This document shows positions 32,757-41,209 of a stretch of 64,000 nt of DNA, piece by piece; position 1 is the stretch's first letter; the number at the start of each line of letters is the position of its first letter. A model generated the notes under the pieces. That model ran no database searches. It was not told where the DNA came from and saw nothing but the letters and a program-made list of their open reading frames with translations. Both the position numbers and the translations under genes were made by a program. The stretch is from Streptomyces fagopyri (GTDB lineage Bacteria > Actinomycetota > Actinomycetes > Streptomycetales > Streptomycetaceae). The DNA lies in contig NZ_CP045643.1 of NCBI RefSeq assembly GCF_009498275.1, forward strand, positions 4,154,001 through 4,218,000, written 5' to 3'.

Positions 32757-34781
32757 GTGTTCAACGTGACGGGGATCCTCAAACGGCTGGTGATCGGCCG
32801 GGCCATGCGGAGCGAAGAGCTGCACGAGACGCTCCTGCCCAAGCGGCTCGCGCTGCCCGTCTTCGCCTCGGACCCGTTGTCCTCGGTGGCGTACGCGACA
32901 CAGGAGATCCTGCTCGTCCTCACGCTCGGCGGACTGGCGTACCTGCACTTCGCCCCGTGGATCGCGGCCGCGGTCGTCGCCCTGATGACGGTCGTGGTGC
33001 TGTCCTACCGCCAGGTGGTGCACGCCTACCCGAGCGGCGGCGGCTCCTACGAGGTGGTGTCGACCAACCTCGGCCCCTCCGCCGGTCTCGTCGTGGCCGC
33101 CTCCCTGCTCGTCGACTACGTCATGACGGTGGCCGTCTCGGTCGCCTCCGGCGTCGACAACATCATCTCGGCCCTCCCCCAACTGGCCCCCCACCGCGTC
33201 CTGCTGGCCATCGGCTTCGTCGCGGCCCTGACCGCGACGAACCTGCGGGGCGTGCGCGAGTCGGGACGGGCCTTCGCCGCCCCCACCTACCTCTTCGTCG
33301 GCGGCGTGCTCATCATGGTGATCACGGGTCTGGTCCGCTGCGCCCTCGGGGACGCGCCGGTCGCCGAGAGCGCCGGGTACGGCATCACCGCGGCCCCCGC
33401 CGACGCGGACCTCGCCGGCCCGGCCCTGCTGATGCTGGTCCTGCGCGCGTTCTCCTCCGGCTGTACGGCGCTGACCGGGGTGGAGGCCATCTCCAACGGC
33501 GTACCGGCGTTCCGCAAGCCCAAGTCGGCGAACGCGGCCGCCACCCTGGCGGTGATGGGCATCACCGCGGTCGTCCTGTTCGTGGGCGTCACCGCGCTCG
33601 CGCTGATCACGAAGGTGCGCATCACGGGCGACCCGTGCCGCCTGACGGGCCTGACCGGCTCCTGCTCCGCCTACACCCAGCGCACGGTCATCGCCCAGAT
33701 CGCGGCGGCGGTCTTCGGCGGCGAGCACAGCCTCGGCTTCTACCTCATCCAGACCGTGACCGCGCTCGTCCTGATCCTCGCGGCGAACACCGCCTTCAAC
33801 GGCTTCCCGCTGCTCGCCTCGATCCTGGCGCAGCACCGGTTCCTGCCGCACCAGTTGCACAACCGCGGGGACCGGCTGGCCTTCTCCAACGGCATCCTGG
33901 CGCTGGCGATCGTCGCCTGCCTGCTGCTGTGGGGCTTCCGGGCGAACGTCACCAGCCTCATCCACCTGTACATCCTGGGCGTGTTCACCTCCTTCACGCT
34001 CTCCCAACTCGGCATGGTCCGGCACTGGAACGGCGAACTGCGCGCCGAACACGCCCCGGCACGGCGCCGCCACCACCACACCGCCCGGGTGATCAACACG
34101 ATCGGCGCGGTCGTCACCGGCCTGGTCCTGGTGATCGTGCTGGCCACCAAATTCACCCAGGGCGCGTGGCTCGCCGTCCTCGCGGCCGTCGTGCTGTGGG
34201 TGATGATGCGCGGGATCCGACGCCACTACGACGTCACCTCGGCGGAACTGGCGGTCACCGACCCCAAGGCCGAACTCACCTCTCCGTCAAGGGTGTTGGC
34301 CATCGTCCTGGTGTCCACCCTGCACAAGCCCACGCTGCGCGCCCTCGCCTACGCGCGGGCCCTGCGCCCCGACCGTCTGGAGGCGCTGACGGTCTCCGTG
34401 GACCGCGACGAGGCGGCGGCGCTGCGCGGGCGCTGGGAGGAGTACGGCATCGAGGTCCCGCTGAAGGTCATCGACTCGCCCTACCGCGAGGTGACCCGGC
34501 CGGTCGTGGAGTACGTCCGGTCGGTGCGCCGGGAGAGCCCCCGCGACATCGTCGCCGTCATCGTGCCCGAGTACGTCGTCGGCCACTGGTGGGAGAACCT
34601 CCTCCACAACCAGTCGGCCCTGTGGCTGAAGAACCGGCTGCTGTTCACGCCGGGGGTCATGGTCACGAGTGTGCCGTGGCAGCTGACCTCGGCGGCGCAC
34701 GCGGACCGGCCGGCCGCCCGCGCGCCCGGATCGGTGCGCCGGGGCGAGCCGCGCGGCCCGGCGCCGCGACGCCACCGCTGA
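32757..34781 (+). CDS. KimA/YdaO-type potassium transporter (copy 3)
   Basis: A 674-aa protein, the copy most like Bacillus KimA as I recall it. The N-terminus FNVTGILKRLVIGRAMRSEE parallels the SIKRFLIGKPLRSQ start of KimA. ASDPLSSVAYATQEILLVL, YPSGGGSYEVVSTNLG and FSSGCTALTGVEAISNGVPAF follow, and the tail ends HNQSALWLKNRLLF, close to the KimA HNQSAFLLRVRLFW. Twelve helices and a C-terminal domain are evident; the last 30 residues are Arg/Pro-rich. The GTG start at 32757 has no ribosome-binding site but a CTTAGT box just upstream, so it may be leaderless. It converges on kdpD. Confidence 0.85.
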   Translation: MFNVTGILKRLVIGRAMRSEELHETLLPKRLALPVFASDPLSSVAYATQEILLVLTLGGLAYLHFAPWIAAAVVALMTVVVLSYRQVVHAYPSGGGSYEVVSTNLGPSAGLVVAASLLVDYVMTVAVSVASGVDNIISALPQLAPHRVLLAIGFVAALTATNLRGVRESGRAFAAPTYLFVGGVLIMVITGLVRCALGDAPVAESAGYGITAAPADADLAGPALLMLVLRAFSSGCTALTGVEAISNGVPAFRKPKSANAAATLAVMGITAVVLFVGVTALALITKVRITGDPCRLTGLTGSCSAYTQRTVIAQIAAAVFGGEHSLGFYLIQTVTALVLILAANTAFNGFPLLASILAQHRFLPHQLHNRGDRLAFSNGILALAIVACLLLWGFRANVTSLIHLYILGVFTSFTLSQLGMVRHWNGELRAEHAPARRRHHHTARVINTIGAVVTGLVLVIVLATKFTQGAWLAVLAAVVLWVMMRGIRRHYDVTSAELAVTDPKAELTSPSRVLAIVLVSTLHKPTLRALAYARALRPDRLEALTVSVDRDEAAALRGRWEEYGIEVPLKVIDSPYREVTRPVVEYVRSVRRESPRDIVAVIVPEYVVGHWWENLLHNQSALWLKNRLLFTPGVMVTSVPWQLTSAAHADRPAARAPGSVRRGEPRGPAPRRHR

Positions 34782-34859
34782 CGCCACCCCCGCCTTCGGC
34801 GCACGCGCCGACGCCACCACCCTCGCCGCACCCGCCCCGACGCCACCGCCGACGTCCCG

Positions 34860-37424
34860 CTACGGCAACGGCGTCGCCGGTACGTCGTTCTCCGCGTCCC
34901 GCGCGCACGGCAGGGACAGCACCATCGTGAGGCCGCCACCCGGGGTGTCCTCCGGGACGAGCGTGCCGTTCATCGCCTCGGTCAGGCCCCGGGACAGGGC
35001 GAGGCCGAGACCGAGGCCGGTCGAGTTGTCGGTGTCGCCCAGCCGCTGGAAGGGCTCGAAGACCCGGTCGCGGTCGGACGGCGGGATACCGGGGCCGCGG
35101 TCCACGATCCGTACCTCGACCCGGCCCGCGTGGGCACTGGCGGTCAGCAGCACCGGGCGCCCCTCGGAGGTGTGCCGGGCGGCGTTGCCCGCCAGGTTGG
35201 CGATCACCCGCTCCAGGAGCGGCGGGTCGGCGAGAACGGCCGGGAGCCTCTCCAGGTCGCCGACCTCGACCCCGGGAACATCCGCGAGCGCCGCCGGGAG
35301 CACCTCCTCCAGGGCGGTGGCCCGCAGGTTCAGACAGAGCACGCCGGCCTGCAGACGGCTGAGGTCGAGCAGGTTCTCCACCAGCCGGTTCAGCTTGGCC
35401 ATGGACTCGTCGGCGGTGGCGAGGAGTTCGTCGCGGTCGGCGGCGGAGAACTCGACGTCCCGGCTGCGCAGCGAGGCCACGGCGGCCCATCCGGCGGCGA
35501 GCGGGGTGCGCAGGTCGTGGCCGACCGCCCGCAGCAGCGCCGTACGCATCCGGTCGGCGGCCCGGACCGGCTCCACCTCGGCAGCGGCCTCCGCCAGCCT
35601 GGCCCGCTCGACGGCGGACCCGACGTGCGCGGCGAAGGCGGCCAGCACCCGCCGTTCGGAGGAGGCGAGCGGGCGTCCCCGCAGGACCAGGTGGGAGCCC
35701 GGCCCCGCGGGCACGACCACGACCGCCCCGGTGTCCGTGCCCGGTGGGGGCGGCCGGTCCACCAGTTCCGCGGAGTCCGTCCCGAACGTCTCCCGGGTAC
35801 GTTCCAGCAGGGCCGGGATCGTCTCGCCGCCCCGCACGATGGTGCCCGCGAGCGACGACATGGTCTCCGCCTCGGCGGTGGCGCGGGCGGCGCGCCGGGA
35901 CAGCCGCAGCGAACGGTCGACGACGGCCGCGACCGTGGCGGCGACGACCGTGAAGACGCCCACCGCGAGCACGGCGTTGGGATCGGCGAGCGTGAACGAG
36001 CCGACCGGCGGGATGAACCAGTAGTTGAGCAGCAGCGACGCCGTGACCGAGGCGATCACGGCCGAGGCGACACCGCCGATGCAGGCCACCCCCACCACCG
36101 TGAGCAGGAACAGCAGCGCCTCACTGGTGAGGTTGACCGTGCCGCGCACCTGGGCGAGCAGAAGCGTGAGCAGCACCGGCAGGACGAGTCCGGCGACCGG
36201 CCCGGCGACCAGCCGCGCGGTCGGCAGCGTACGGCGCCTCGACGGCAGCAGCGTGCCCCGGCCCGCCCGTTCGTGCGTGACCATGTGGACGTCGATGTCG
36301 GCGCAGAGCCCGACCACCGTCTCTCCGGTGCCGCGTCCGGTGACGAAGCGTTCGACGCGCCCGCGGCGGCTGGTGCCGAGGACGAGCTGGGTGGCGTTCT
36401 CGGCCCGCGCGAAGTCGACCAGCGCGGTGGCGACGTCGTCGCCGACGACCGAGTGGTAGCTGCCGCCGAGGTTCTCGACCAGCCGCCGCTGCCGGGCCAG
36501 GGAGGCGTGCGAGGCACCCGCGGCGAGGGTGTCGCTGCGTGTCACGTGCACGGCGAGCAGATCGCTGCCGGCCCGCGGGGCCGCCCCCGCGCCTACCGGT
36601 CCGAGAGCGTCGGGGGCGTGCGGGAGGCCCGCGATCCGGGCGGCGCGCCGAATGAGGGTGTCGCCCTCACCGCCGCCGGTGAGCGCGACCACGACCCGCT
36701 CGCGGGGCTCCCGTCCGCCGTCGCCCGCGCGCTCCGGGCGGTACGAGCGCAGCGCCTCGTCGACGCGGTCGGCCATCCACAGCAGGGCGAGCCGGCGCAG
36801 CGCGGTCAGGTTGGCGGGGCGGAAGTGGTCGGCGAGGGCCGCGTCGATCCGTTCGGGCGCGTAGATGGTGCCGTGCGCCATCCGGCGGCGCAGGTCCCGC
36901 GGGTCCATGTCCACCAGTTCGATCCGGTCGGCGCGGCGGACCGCCTCGTCGGGCACGGTCTCGCGCTGCGGTACCCGCGTGATCCGCTCGACGACGTCGC
37001 CGAGCGACTCCAGGTGCTGGATGTCCAGCGCCGTGATGACGTCGATCCCGGCGGCCAGCAGCTCCTCGATGTCCTGGCGGCGGTTCGGGTTGCGGCCGCC
37101 ACCGGGCACGTTGGCGTGGGCGAAGTCGTCGACGATCACGACCTGCGGGCGGCGCGCGAGGACCGCGGCGAGGTCCATCTCCTCGCGCTCCTCACCCCGG
37201 TGGCGGCAGCGGACCGGGGCCACCGGCTCCAGTCCTTCGAGCATCGCCTCGGTGTGCGGGCGTCCGTGGCACCGCGCGACCCCCACCACCACGTCGGCGC
37301 CGCGCGCCGCCCGGCGGTGTCCCTCGTCGAGCATGCGGTAGGTCTTGCCGACGCCCGGGGCAGCCCCGAGGTAGACCTTCAGCCGTCCGGGCCGCACCTC
37401 ACGCGTCGGCCTTGCATCGTTCAT
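34860..37424 (-). CDS. kdpD: KdpD sensor histidine kinase
   Basis: An 854-aa sensor. The N-terminal KdpD domain has a Walker A loop (GAAPGVGKTYRML) and VDDFAHANVPGG. A USP-like domain follows (about 240-380), then four close membrane helices (about 390-490), a GAF-like region, the H box (GHDLRTPLAAG, H636), the N box (NLAGNAARH) and the G boxes (DRGPGIPP, GLGLGLALSRG). All kinase motifs are intact. The frame is open to 37643, but the ATG at 37424 gives the usual MNDARPTREVRPGRLKVYLG start. Its partner kdpE lies about 10 kb to the left. Candidate KdpE boxes lie just upstream. Confidence 0.93.
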   Translation of the reverse strand: MNDARPTREVRPGRLKVYLGAAPGVGKTYRMLDEGHRRAARGADVVVGVARCHGRPHTEAMLEGLEPVAPVRCRHRGEEREEMDLAAVLARRPQVVIVDDFAHANVPGGGRNPNRRQDIEELLAAGIDVITALDIQHLESLGDVVERITRVPQRETVPDEAVRRADRIELVDMDPRDLRRRMAHGTIYAPERIDAALADHFRPANLTALRRLALLWMADRVDEALRSYRPERAGDGGREPRERVVVALTGGGEGDTLIRRAARIAGLPHAPDALGPVGAGAAPRAGSDLLAVHVTRSDTLAAGASHASLARQRRLVENLGGSYHSVVGDDVATALVDFARAENATQLVLGTSRRGRVERFVTGRGTGETVVGLCADIDVHMVTHERAGRGTLLPSRRRTLPTARLVAGPVAGLVLPVLLTLLLAQVRGTVNLTSEALLFLLTVVGVACIGGVASAVIASVTASLLLNYWFIPPVGSFTLADPNAVLAVGVFTVVAATVAAVVDRSLRLSRRAARATAEAETMSSLAGTIVRGGETIPALLERTRETFGTDSAELVDRPPPPGTDTGAVVVVPAGPGSHLVLRGRPLASSERRVLAAFAAHVGSAVERARLAEAAAEVEPVRAADRMRTALLRAVGHDLRTPLAAGWAAVASLRSRDVEFSAADRDELLATADESMAKLNRLVENLLDLSRLQAGVLCLNLRATALEEVLPAALADVPGVEVGDLERLPAVLADPPLLERVIANLAGNAARHTSEGRPVLLTASAHAGRVEVRIVDRGPGIPPSDRDRVFEPFQRLGDTDNSTGLGLGLALSRGLTEAMNGTLVPEDTPGGGLTMVLSLPCARDAENDVPATPLP

Positions 37425-37798
37425 CACCCCCAGCCAAGCCCCGGCGCCGGCGCAGCGCAGCGCTCTTGACGCTTCCCTGGCGCCGCTCCGGGGGAAGTTG
37501 ACACCGCCTTGACGGGCGGCCGGCCCGCCCCGCGACGCTGGGGCGGGTGGGGCAGGACCACACCCACGGGGTGCGCCGCCCGGCCCGTCCCCTGCCCTGT
37601 CCGCCGCCCGGCCCCGGCGCTCGGCCCGCGACGCCCGGCGCACCCGGTGCCCGGCGTGCCCGATATTCCCGTGATGCGCGACCGGTCACTCCTGACGCAA
37701 GCTTGATCCGTCCGGATCCCGTGTCCGCGGTGCTGAGCGGATCCCACGCGCCGTCCGCGCGTCCACGTCGGCTGACCCCGGGGTTCTTCGCCCCCGCG
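37425..37798. promoter_or_regulatory. Intergenic region with candidate KdpE boxes before kdpD
   Basis: These 374 bp separate the stop of the MprB-like kinase gene from the kdpD start. Three plus-strand TTGAC boxes lie at 37466, 37498 and 37509, spaced 32 and 11 bp. The 32-bp spacing equals that upstream of the kdp operon, and the words GTTGACACC (37497-37505) and CCGCCTTGACG (37504-37514) are identical to those at the kdp promoter. The remaining bases up to 37798 show no convincing gene. Confidence 0.5.
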
Positions 37799-39286
37799 TC
37801 AAGAGTCGGTCGGGGGGCGGTCGCCCGTGACGCTCACCGTGAAACCGAACACCGCCCCTCCCCCTTCCCGCCGAAAGGCGAACGACGCCCCGCCGTGCGC
37901 CACGGCGACCTCCCGCACGATGGACAGCCCGAGCCCGGACCCGGGCAGACTGCGCGCGTCGGCCGCCCGGAAGAACCGGTCGAAGACACGCACGAGATCC
38001 CCCTCGGCGATACCCGGCCCCCGGTCGAGCACCTCGATCCGGACACTGCCCGGCCGGCCGACGCCACCACCGGTACCGCCACCGGAACCCGTACCCACCG
38101 GCCCCGTGACCGCGATCTCGATCGGCACCTTCCCGTCCCGGTCGAACTTCACCGCGTTCTCCACCAGGTTCGACACGGCCCGCTGCAACGCCGTCGGACG
38201 CCCGTCCACCGTCGTGTCCCCGCTCACCCGCAGGGCGACGTCGCGCCCGCTGCGCCGCCGCGCGACGATCGCGACGTCCTCGGCCAGGTCGGCGAGATCG
38301 ATCCGCCGGACGGGCTCGGTGTCGGACTGCCCGGCCGCGAGCGCCACCAGCTCGTTGACGAGGTCGGTCAGCTCACGTGACTCCTGGGCGAGGTCGGCGA
38401 CCAGTTCCTCCCGGGCCTCGGGCGGCAGTTCGTCGATGCGCCGGAGCATCGAGATGTTCGTGCGCAGGGAGGTCAGCGGCGTACGGAGTTCGTGCCCCGC
38501 GTCCTGGACGAGCCGCCGCTGGTCCTCCTCCGATCGGGCGAGACGTCCGAGCATCCGGTCGAAGGAGCGGCCGAGCCGTGCCACCTCGTCGTGTCCGGCG
38601 ACGGGCACCTGGATGCCGAGCCGCCCGGTGCGCGCCACGTCCTCGGCGGCCCCCGCCAGCCGCACCAGCCGCCGGGTGATCCGCCGCGCGAGCCACCATC
38701 CGAACAGCCCGGCCGCGATCACCACCGCTCCGACGAGCAGCACGGTCCGCTGCTGGAGCTCCCGCAGCAGATCCTCCGTGTCGCTGAACTGCTGCGCGAC
38801 CTGCACCGCGCCCCGCCCGCCGCCGAGCGCCACCGTGGCCACCCGGTAGAGGTCCCCTCCGACGTCCACCTCCCGGTGCTCCACCCACGTACCCGCGGCC
38901 GGGGACGCGGCGATCCGCCGGTCGCCGGCGACGACGGGCAGCACCGGTCTCCCGTGGTCGGCGACCGCCCCGCCGCGCCCGAGCACCTGTACGTCCGTAC
39001 GGCTGGGCCGGATGATGTCGTCGAGCGGCCCGTCGTGGTCGGGGTCGGACGACGAGAAGTCGCCCGGGTCGAGCGGCGTCTCCCGGACCTGGCCGCGCAG
39101 GTCTTGCACCACCTCGGAGAAGACGGTCTGCTGGTCCACGCGCACCAGCCGGGCCGCGGCGTCGTAACTGAGGAACCCGACGAGGACCGTGACCGCGGCG
39201 GCCACGGCCGCGAACGACAGGGTGAAGGTCGCCCGCAGGGAGGACAGCCGCCGGGGCCGCAGCCCCGTGAGCCATCCCGGGGGCAC
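37799..39286 (-). CDS. MprB-like sensor histidine kinase
   Basis: A 495-aa kinase. The first membrane helix is near residues 20-42 and the second near 180-200 (VLLVGAVVIAAGLFGWWLA), enclosing an external sensor of about 135 residues. HAMP, then HisKA (DAGHELRTPLTSLRTN, H265), the N box (NLVENAVKF), DRGPGIAEGDLVRVFDRFFR and GSGLGLSIVREV follow. A Gly-rich insert (GTGSGGGTGGGVG) sits inside the ATPase domain. The GTG start directly abuts the regulator's stop. The layout resembles the MprAB envelope-stress system, but the signal is unknown. Confidence 0.88.
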   Translation of the reverse strand: MPPGWLTGLRPRRLSSLRATFTLSFAAVAAAVTVLVGFLSYDAAARLVRVDQQTVFSEVVQDLRGQVRETPLDPGDFSSSDPDHDGPLDDIIRPSRTDVQVLGRGGAVADHGRPVLPVVAGDRRIAASPAAGTWVEHREVDVGGDLYRVATVALGGGRGAVQVAQQFSDTEDLLRELQQRTVLLVGAVVIAAGLFGWWLARRITRRLVRLAGAAEDVARTGRLGIQVPVAGHDEVARLGRSFDRMLGRLARSEEDQRRLVQDAGHELRTPLTSLRTNISMLRRIDELPPEAREELVADLAQESRELTDLVNELVALAAGQSDTEPVRRIDLADLAEDVAIVARRRSGRDVALRVSGDTTVDGRPTALQRAVSNLVENAVKFDRDGKVPIEIAVTGPVGTGSGGGTGGGVGRPGSVRIEVLDRGPGIAEGDLVRVFDRFFRAADARSLPGSGLGLSIVREVAVAHGGASFAFRREGGGAVFGFTVSVTGDRPPTDS

Positions 39287-40036
39287 TCAGTCCTCCCTCA
39301 GGACGTACCCCACGCCCCGCACTGTGTGGATCAGCGCCGGCGCCCCCGGCCCGTCGAGTTTGCGCCGCAGGTATCCCACGTAGACGGCGAGGTTCTTGGA
39401 GCCGGGTCCGAAGTCGTAGCCCCAGATGCGGTCGTAGATCGTGGCGTGGTCGAGGACGATGCCCGCGTTGCGGACGAGGAGTTCGAGCAGTTCGAACTCG
39501 GTGCGGGTGAGCTCCAGCTCGCGCTGCCCCCGCCAGGCGCGACGCGCCTGGATGTCCATGTGCAGCCCGGCCGCGGCGAGCTGCCCGGGGGCCTCCCGGG
39601 GCACCGGTGCCGACACGGGGACCGGGGCGGACGCGCCCTCCGGTCCTGCGGCGGGGGCGGCGTTCACCGGGCTGGTCCGGCGCAGCAGGGCCCGCAGCCG
39701 GGCGAACACCTCCTCCACGTCGAAGGGCTTGACCACGTAGTCGTCGGCCCCGGCGTCCAGGCCCGCGATGCGGTCGGCCGTCTCGACCAGGGCGGTGAGC
39801 ATCAGGATCGGTGTGCGGTCCCCCTCCGCGCGCAGCACGCGGCAGACCTGGAGTCCGTCGATGCCGGGCATCATGACGTCCAGGAGCAAAATGTCCGGTG
39901 GGGTGCGGTGGGCCTGCGCCAGCGCCTCGACGCCGTCGGCGACGGCCGTCACCGCGTAGCCCTCCAGCGTCAGCGCCCTTTCCAGGGCATGGCGGATGGC
40001 ACGGTCGTCCTCGGCGAGCAGCACAGTCTGGGGCAC
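39287..40036 (-). CDS. MprA-like response regulator
   Basis: A 249-aa OmpR-type regulator with D53 (LLLDVMMPGIDG) and K103 in the receiver. The DNA-binding winged helix ends LAVYVGYLRRKLDGPGAPAL and IHTVRGVGYVLRED. An approximately 25-residue Pro/Ala/Val linker (ASAPVPVSAPVPREAPG) between the domains is longer than usual. It starts at GTG 40036 and is followed without gap by its kinase gene. Repeats upstream may be its binding site. Confidence 0.9.
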   Translation of the reverse strand: MPQTVLLAEDDRAIRHALERALTLEGYAVTAVADGVEALAQAHRTPPDILLLDVMMPGIDGLQVCRVLRAEGDRTPILMLTALVETADRIAGLDAGADDYVVKPFDVEEVFARLRALLRRTSPVNAAPAAGPEGASAPVPVSAPVPREAPGQLAAAGLHMDIQARRAWRGQRELELTRTEFELLELLVRNAGIVLDHATIYDRIWGYDFGPGSKNLAVYVGYLRRKLDGPGAPALIHTVRGVGYVLRED

Positions 40037-40504
40037 CTCACCAGTCTGCCAAGCCCCTGGCCGCGCACCACCTGATGAGCCAGGTGAGCGTGGGCTTCTT
40101 ACCCGGCTCTCACCCCTCCCCGCGCGGGCCCCTTACCTCGCCGGGTCACTGTGTCCCGTATGCCAGGACGGACCGGCGGACCGGGGACGTACCGGGGAAG
40201 GCGTGTCCTACGAAGCGCTCGATGAGCGTGTCACCGCCGTGCCGTGCCTATGCCATCGGCGGCACCGGACGAACGGACCGCGGCCCCGCGCCGTGACCCG
40301 CTCTCGTCCGGTGTCACCCGGTGGCGCCCGGTGTCCGTCCGGGATCACCCGGTGCACGCCCGGCCGGCCCGGGGAGCCCCCCCGATCCGGGTCGTTCCGG
40401 TGCGGAGGGGGTGGGCCGGAAGCGCACGACGGTTGCGGCCCACCCCTGCCCCTGCCCGTGTCCCTGCCGCGAGCCGCCGGCCCCCGCCCTTCCGGTCCGC
40501 TCGC
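40037..40504. other. 468-bp intergenic region with repeats upstream of the MprA-like gene
   Basis: No gene is convincing here. On the minus strand CTCACCTGG and CTCATCAGG follow each other directly (40070-40087), a 9-bp tandem repeat. The same bases give the inverted repeat CACCTG/CAGGTG (40069-40074, 40081-40086). These lie 34-51 bp upstream of the regulator's start, a suitable place for an operator. Near 40310-40360 CACCCGGTG-like words recur. The rest is C-rich and unremarkable. Confidence 0.4.
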
Positions 40505-41209
40505 CTACGGCCGCAGCGCGGCGAGCTGCTGCTCGAAAGGGACGACCTCGAAGCCACCGCCGGACGCGACCCGCGCGGGTACGCCGTGCACGGGAGTGGT
40601 GCCGCCCTGGACGGGCACGGTCCCGGCCGGAGCGGGCACGGTCCCCGTCGTGTCGGTTCCCGCGCCGGCCGCACCCGTCGCCGCACCGGCAGCCGCCGCG
40701 AGCCCCCTCATCAGTGCCGCCAGTTCCCCCGCCGCGCGGTCGATCCGTTCGGCCAGTCCCTCCGCGCCCCAGTCCTCCGAGGCGGCGTACACCGCGGTCG
40801 GTACGACGACGGCGCGCAGGTGGGCGAAGAGCGGGCGCATGGCGTGTTCGAGCACGAGGGAGTGCCGCGAAGAGCCGCCGGTCGCGGCGATCAGGACCGG
40901 CTTCCCGGCGAGCGCGTCCTTGTCCAGTACGTCGAAGAAGGACTTGAACAGACCGCTGTACGACGCCGAGAACACCGGCGTGACGACGATCAGGCCGTCC
41001 GCCGCCGTCACGGCGTCGAGCGCGGAGCCCAGCGCCCGTCCGGGGAACCCGTTGGTGAGGTTGTGCGCGATCTCGACCGCGAGGTCGCGCAGTTCGACGA
41101 CCTCGACCCGCGCGGCGGTTCCGCCGGCGGTCGCCGCCGCCAGCCGGTCGGCCAGCAGCCGGGTGGACGACGGGACGCTCAGCCCCGCCGAGACGACGAC
41201 GAGCCTCAT
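40505..41209 (-). CDS. NAD(P)H-dependent FMN reductase (CE1759 family)
   Basis: A 234-aa flavodoxin-fold protein. The FMN phosphate loop is SAGLSVPSSTRLL (residues 7-19), and the TPVFSASYSGLFKSFFDVLD helix is typical of NADPH-dependent FMN reductases. The last 70 residues include an Ala/Gly/Thr-rich stretch (AAAAGAATGAAGAG and TGTVPAPAGTVP) that looks like a flexible linker. The ATG overlaps the stop of the upstream LLM monooxygenase (ATGA), so it probably supplies reduced flavin to it. Confidence 0.88.
   Translation of the reverse strand: MRLVVVSAGLSVPSSTRLLADRLAAATAGGTAARVEVVELRDLAVEIAHNLTNGFPGRALGSALDAVTAADGLIVVTPVFSASYSGLFKSFFDVLDKDALAGKPVLIAATGGSSRHSLVLEHAMRPLFAHLRAVVVPTAVYAASEDWGAEGLAERIDRAAGELAALMRGLAAAAGAATGAAGAGTDTTGTVPAPAGTVPVQGGTTPVHGVPARVASGGGFEVVPFEQQLAALRP

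Noticed and set aside
34860..37643. KdpD starting at 37643
   Set aside because: The additional 73 codons are Arg/Gly/Pro-rich, lie over the candidate operator boxes and are not part of the family. The ATG at 37424 gives the usual start.
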